A program made the translations under genes and the position numbers. This document shows, in pieces, positions 62,562 to 64,000 of a stretch of DNA of 64,000 bases; position 1 is the stretch's first letter, and each line of letters starts with the position of its first letter. The stretch spans positions 372,001 through 436,000 of the forward strand of contig CBDCVQ010000020.1 of the NCBI GenBank assembly GCA_965223165.1. Direction: 5' to 3'. The notes beneath the pieces are model-generated. The model was not told the origin of the DNA. It saw only the letters and a list, made by a program, of their open reading frames with translations, and searched no databases. The stretch comes from JABDMH01 sp965223165. GTDB lineage: Bacteria; Bacteroidota; Bacteroidia; Chitinophagales; Saprospiraceae.

Positions 62562-63785
62562 TCAGATGTTAAGGTCATATTTCCTACGGAGCCAATCCTT
62601 CATATACATTTTTTCCCTAGCATTGACCTGTGTGCCCAGGGTAAATATTTTGTCGGCAGCATCGCCCGTTACTTGTTCGTATTCTCCCAGGGCTTTAAAT
62701 TTATCTTTCTGATAATTCGAATCTGTCTTCATCGCAGCAATCCCTTCGTGAAAGTCATCTATTATGTGGCTTGGGGTCTCCTTGGGAGTAAGCAGCAGCT
62801 TCATACCTCCGAATCCAGCCGACATGAATGCCAGCCAAGTTTCCCACTTGATACCGGAAAGCTCGTAGTCCAGCATACCATACACCTCTCCAAAATGCGG
62901 AACATTGATACGCACTGTGTCCCCTCCAAAAACGCCTACGGTAGAATTTCGAAAACTCTCATCTCGGATAAGCTTACCATCTTCACTCAGAGCTCCAAAG
63001 CTGAAGAGGGGAATTGCCTCACCATTCTCCACCAGTGGTATCGAATTCTTTAAATAGGCGGACGAAGTCTGATAATCGATTTTTACCTCACCGCGTTCAA
63101 AAGCCAGGCGACCGGCGCCGCGCCCTCTAAATCCAAAGACTGCCTGGACATCTAGTCCTAGTAAATCAAAGCTAAACATGGTTACCAGATCCAGTGATGT
63201 CGGACCTTGACTGCCGTACTTCAGAGGGACTTGATTTGCTACTAGAAATCGGATGATGTCGACACTCTTGTATAGTTGCTCCTCAACTGAAGCTACTTTT
63301 CTCTTTGCCAGAGATTCAGACACTAGATCAGGCGAGACATATACAATACCTCCTGTCGGGTAGGCCATAATCGGCCGGTATTTACTGTAGTCGTAGCGGA
63401 CTCTCGGATCCTCAAGCAAGAATGGCATCTGAGTAGTACCAGATGTGCCTAAGATCATGAGACCATCTGGCTTTACGCGCTCAGCAAAAAGGTTGGCACC
63501 TTTGATCGACCCTCCTCCAGGTATATTGCTGACCACAATGGAAGGATTGCCTGGGATGTGTCTTTGAAAGAAGGGCGCATTGAATCGAGCCCAGGTATCT
63601 CCACCGCCACCTTCCTTGAAGGGGACCACCCATTCGATGGTCTTGTCTTTGAAATAATGTGATTGACCATCGACATAGGATCCAGAATTAAGAGCAACCA
63701 CCGCATCGTGTGACTGCCAAAGGTATATTAGGTACAACCCATAAAACACTGCCACTAGTAGCGAAATCTGGATGTGAGGTCTCAT
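62562..63785 (-). CDS. TctC-like tricarboxylate-binding protein
   Basis: 407 residues from the ATG at 63785 (MRPHIQISLLVAVFYGLYLI), giving an N-terminal export signal or membrane anchor. A longer upstream frame lacks such a start. The TctC/Bug fold is shown by VVPFKEGGGGDTWARFNAPF, VVSNIPGGGSIKGANLFAE and KPDGLMILGTSGTT, the ligand-carboxylate-binding loops. It is longer than typical TctC (about 325) because of insertions, including VASVEEQLYKSVDIIRFLVA. It acts in the periplasm and delivers substrate to the TctA-TctB permease encoded 186 bp downstream. Confidence 0.88.
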   Translation of the reverse strand: MRPHIQISLLVAVFYGLYLIYLWQSHDAVVALNSGSYVDGQSHYFKDKTIEWVVPFKEGGGGDTWARFNAPFFQRHIPGNPSIVVSNIPGGGSIKGANLFAERVKPDGLMILGTSGTTQMPFLLEDPRVRYDYSKYRPIMAYPTGGIVYVSPDLVSESLAKRKVASVEEQLYKSVDIIRFLVANQVPLKYGSQGPTSLDLVTMFSFDLLGLDVQAVFGFRGRGAGRLAFERGEVKIDYQTSSAYLKNSIPLVENGEAIPLFSFGALSEDGKLIRDESFRNSTVGVFGGDTVRINVPHFGEVYGMLDYELSGIKWETWLAFMSAGFGGMKLLLTPKETPSHIIDDFHEGIAAMKTDSNYQKDKFKALGEYEQVTGDAADKIFTLGTQVNAREKMYMKDWLRRKYDLNI

Positions 63786-63911
63786 GTATTTTCTTTTGTT
63801 TGTGATCTTGCCTCCCAGTCTGTGAAGTGCATTGAGCTCGACCTCAAATAGGTCTCTTCCCACACCTTGGGTTTCAAGAGTGAGCCACCCCAAATAATAT
63901 GACGTTCATCT

Positions 63912-64000
63912 TTACCAATTGTAATTGACTGCCAGATTTACAAATCGTCCCTGTGTCCCAAACTGATTGGTGCGTCGACTGTAGATTACTTCTCCCCTGA
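63912..64000 (-). CDS. TonB-dependent receptor, C-terminal end (partial, cut by window edge)
   Basis: 28 codons from the right edge to TAA at 63912-63914: GEVIYSRRTNQFGTQGRFVN then LAVNYNW. A last strand ending in an aromatic (Trp) residue with alternating hydrophobic positions is the usual end of an outer-membrane beta-barrel receptor. It lies 127 bp upstream of the TctC-like gene on the same strand, suggesting it brings the same substrate across the outer membrane. The call rests on a short fragment. Confidence 0.55.
   Translation of the reverse strand, partial: RGEVIYSRRTNQFGTQGRFVNLAVNYNW

Overview
The window looks like a chromosomal segment of a Bacteroidota bacterium, most likely from the Saprospiria/Lewinella side of the phylum (inference). 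The evidence is a giant secreted protein with a gliding-motility-type C-terminal domain (type IX secretion, type B), a PorP/SprF partner gene right behind it, two TonB-dependent receptors of Bacteroidota type, and a generally weak terminator and ribosome-binding landscape. No rRNA, tRNA or CRISPR array was seen.

Region 1 (1-39796) is dominated by one reading frame. It is already open at the left edge and runs without interruption to 38630, giving at least 12,875 residues. It encodes a PKD-like domain, several families of Cys-rich HYR-like repeats, a 7 x 7 array of 84-residue repeats with an exact 1764-nt superperiod, one Ig-like domain, an array of 112 repeats of 51 residues with an exact 1377-nt superperiod, and a type IX sorting domain. 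A PorP/SprF-family outer-membrane protein follows 65 bp later and is probably its dedicated secretion or anchoring partner.

Region 2 (39980-45247) holds ordinary single genes: an MDR-family oxidoreductase, a small NTF2-like protein, an unrecognised coiled-coil protein, a lipoprotein, and a dienelactone hydrolase broken by a single-base frameshift. A five-unit minisatellite lies between the convergent NTF2-like and coiled-coil genes and touches both stop codons.

Region 3 (45248-50707) is repeat-rich. A TonB-dependent receptor gene, also carrying a one-base frameshift, is flanked by two copies of a ~225-bp repeat with long imperfect terminal inverted repeats (MITE-like). An IS630-family element has inserted exactly at the receptor's stop codon and regenerates it. 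Its transposase is made from two frames joined by an A7 slippery run.

Region 4 (50708-58726) is a run of minus-strand genes. Six closely spaced ones (tandem GDPD phosphodiesterase, P1 peptidase, MerB-like protein, class C serine hydrolase, DoxX-like protein, S41 protease) look like one operon ending at a terminator at 52125-52146. A DUF1801 protein and an Asp/Glu racemase follow.

Region 5 (58780-64000) starts with gene relics, including a decayed STN/TonB-receptor N-terminus. It then holds a minus-strand uptake cluster: the end of a TonB-dependent receptor, a TctC-like binding protein, a fused TctA-TctB permease, and a PrpF/GalD-type isomerase. Together these suggest import and first-step metabolism of a tricarboxylate-like acid, possibly an aromatic ring-cleavage product (inference).
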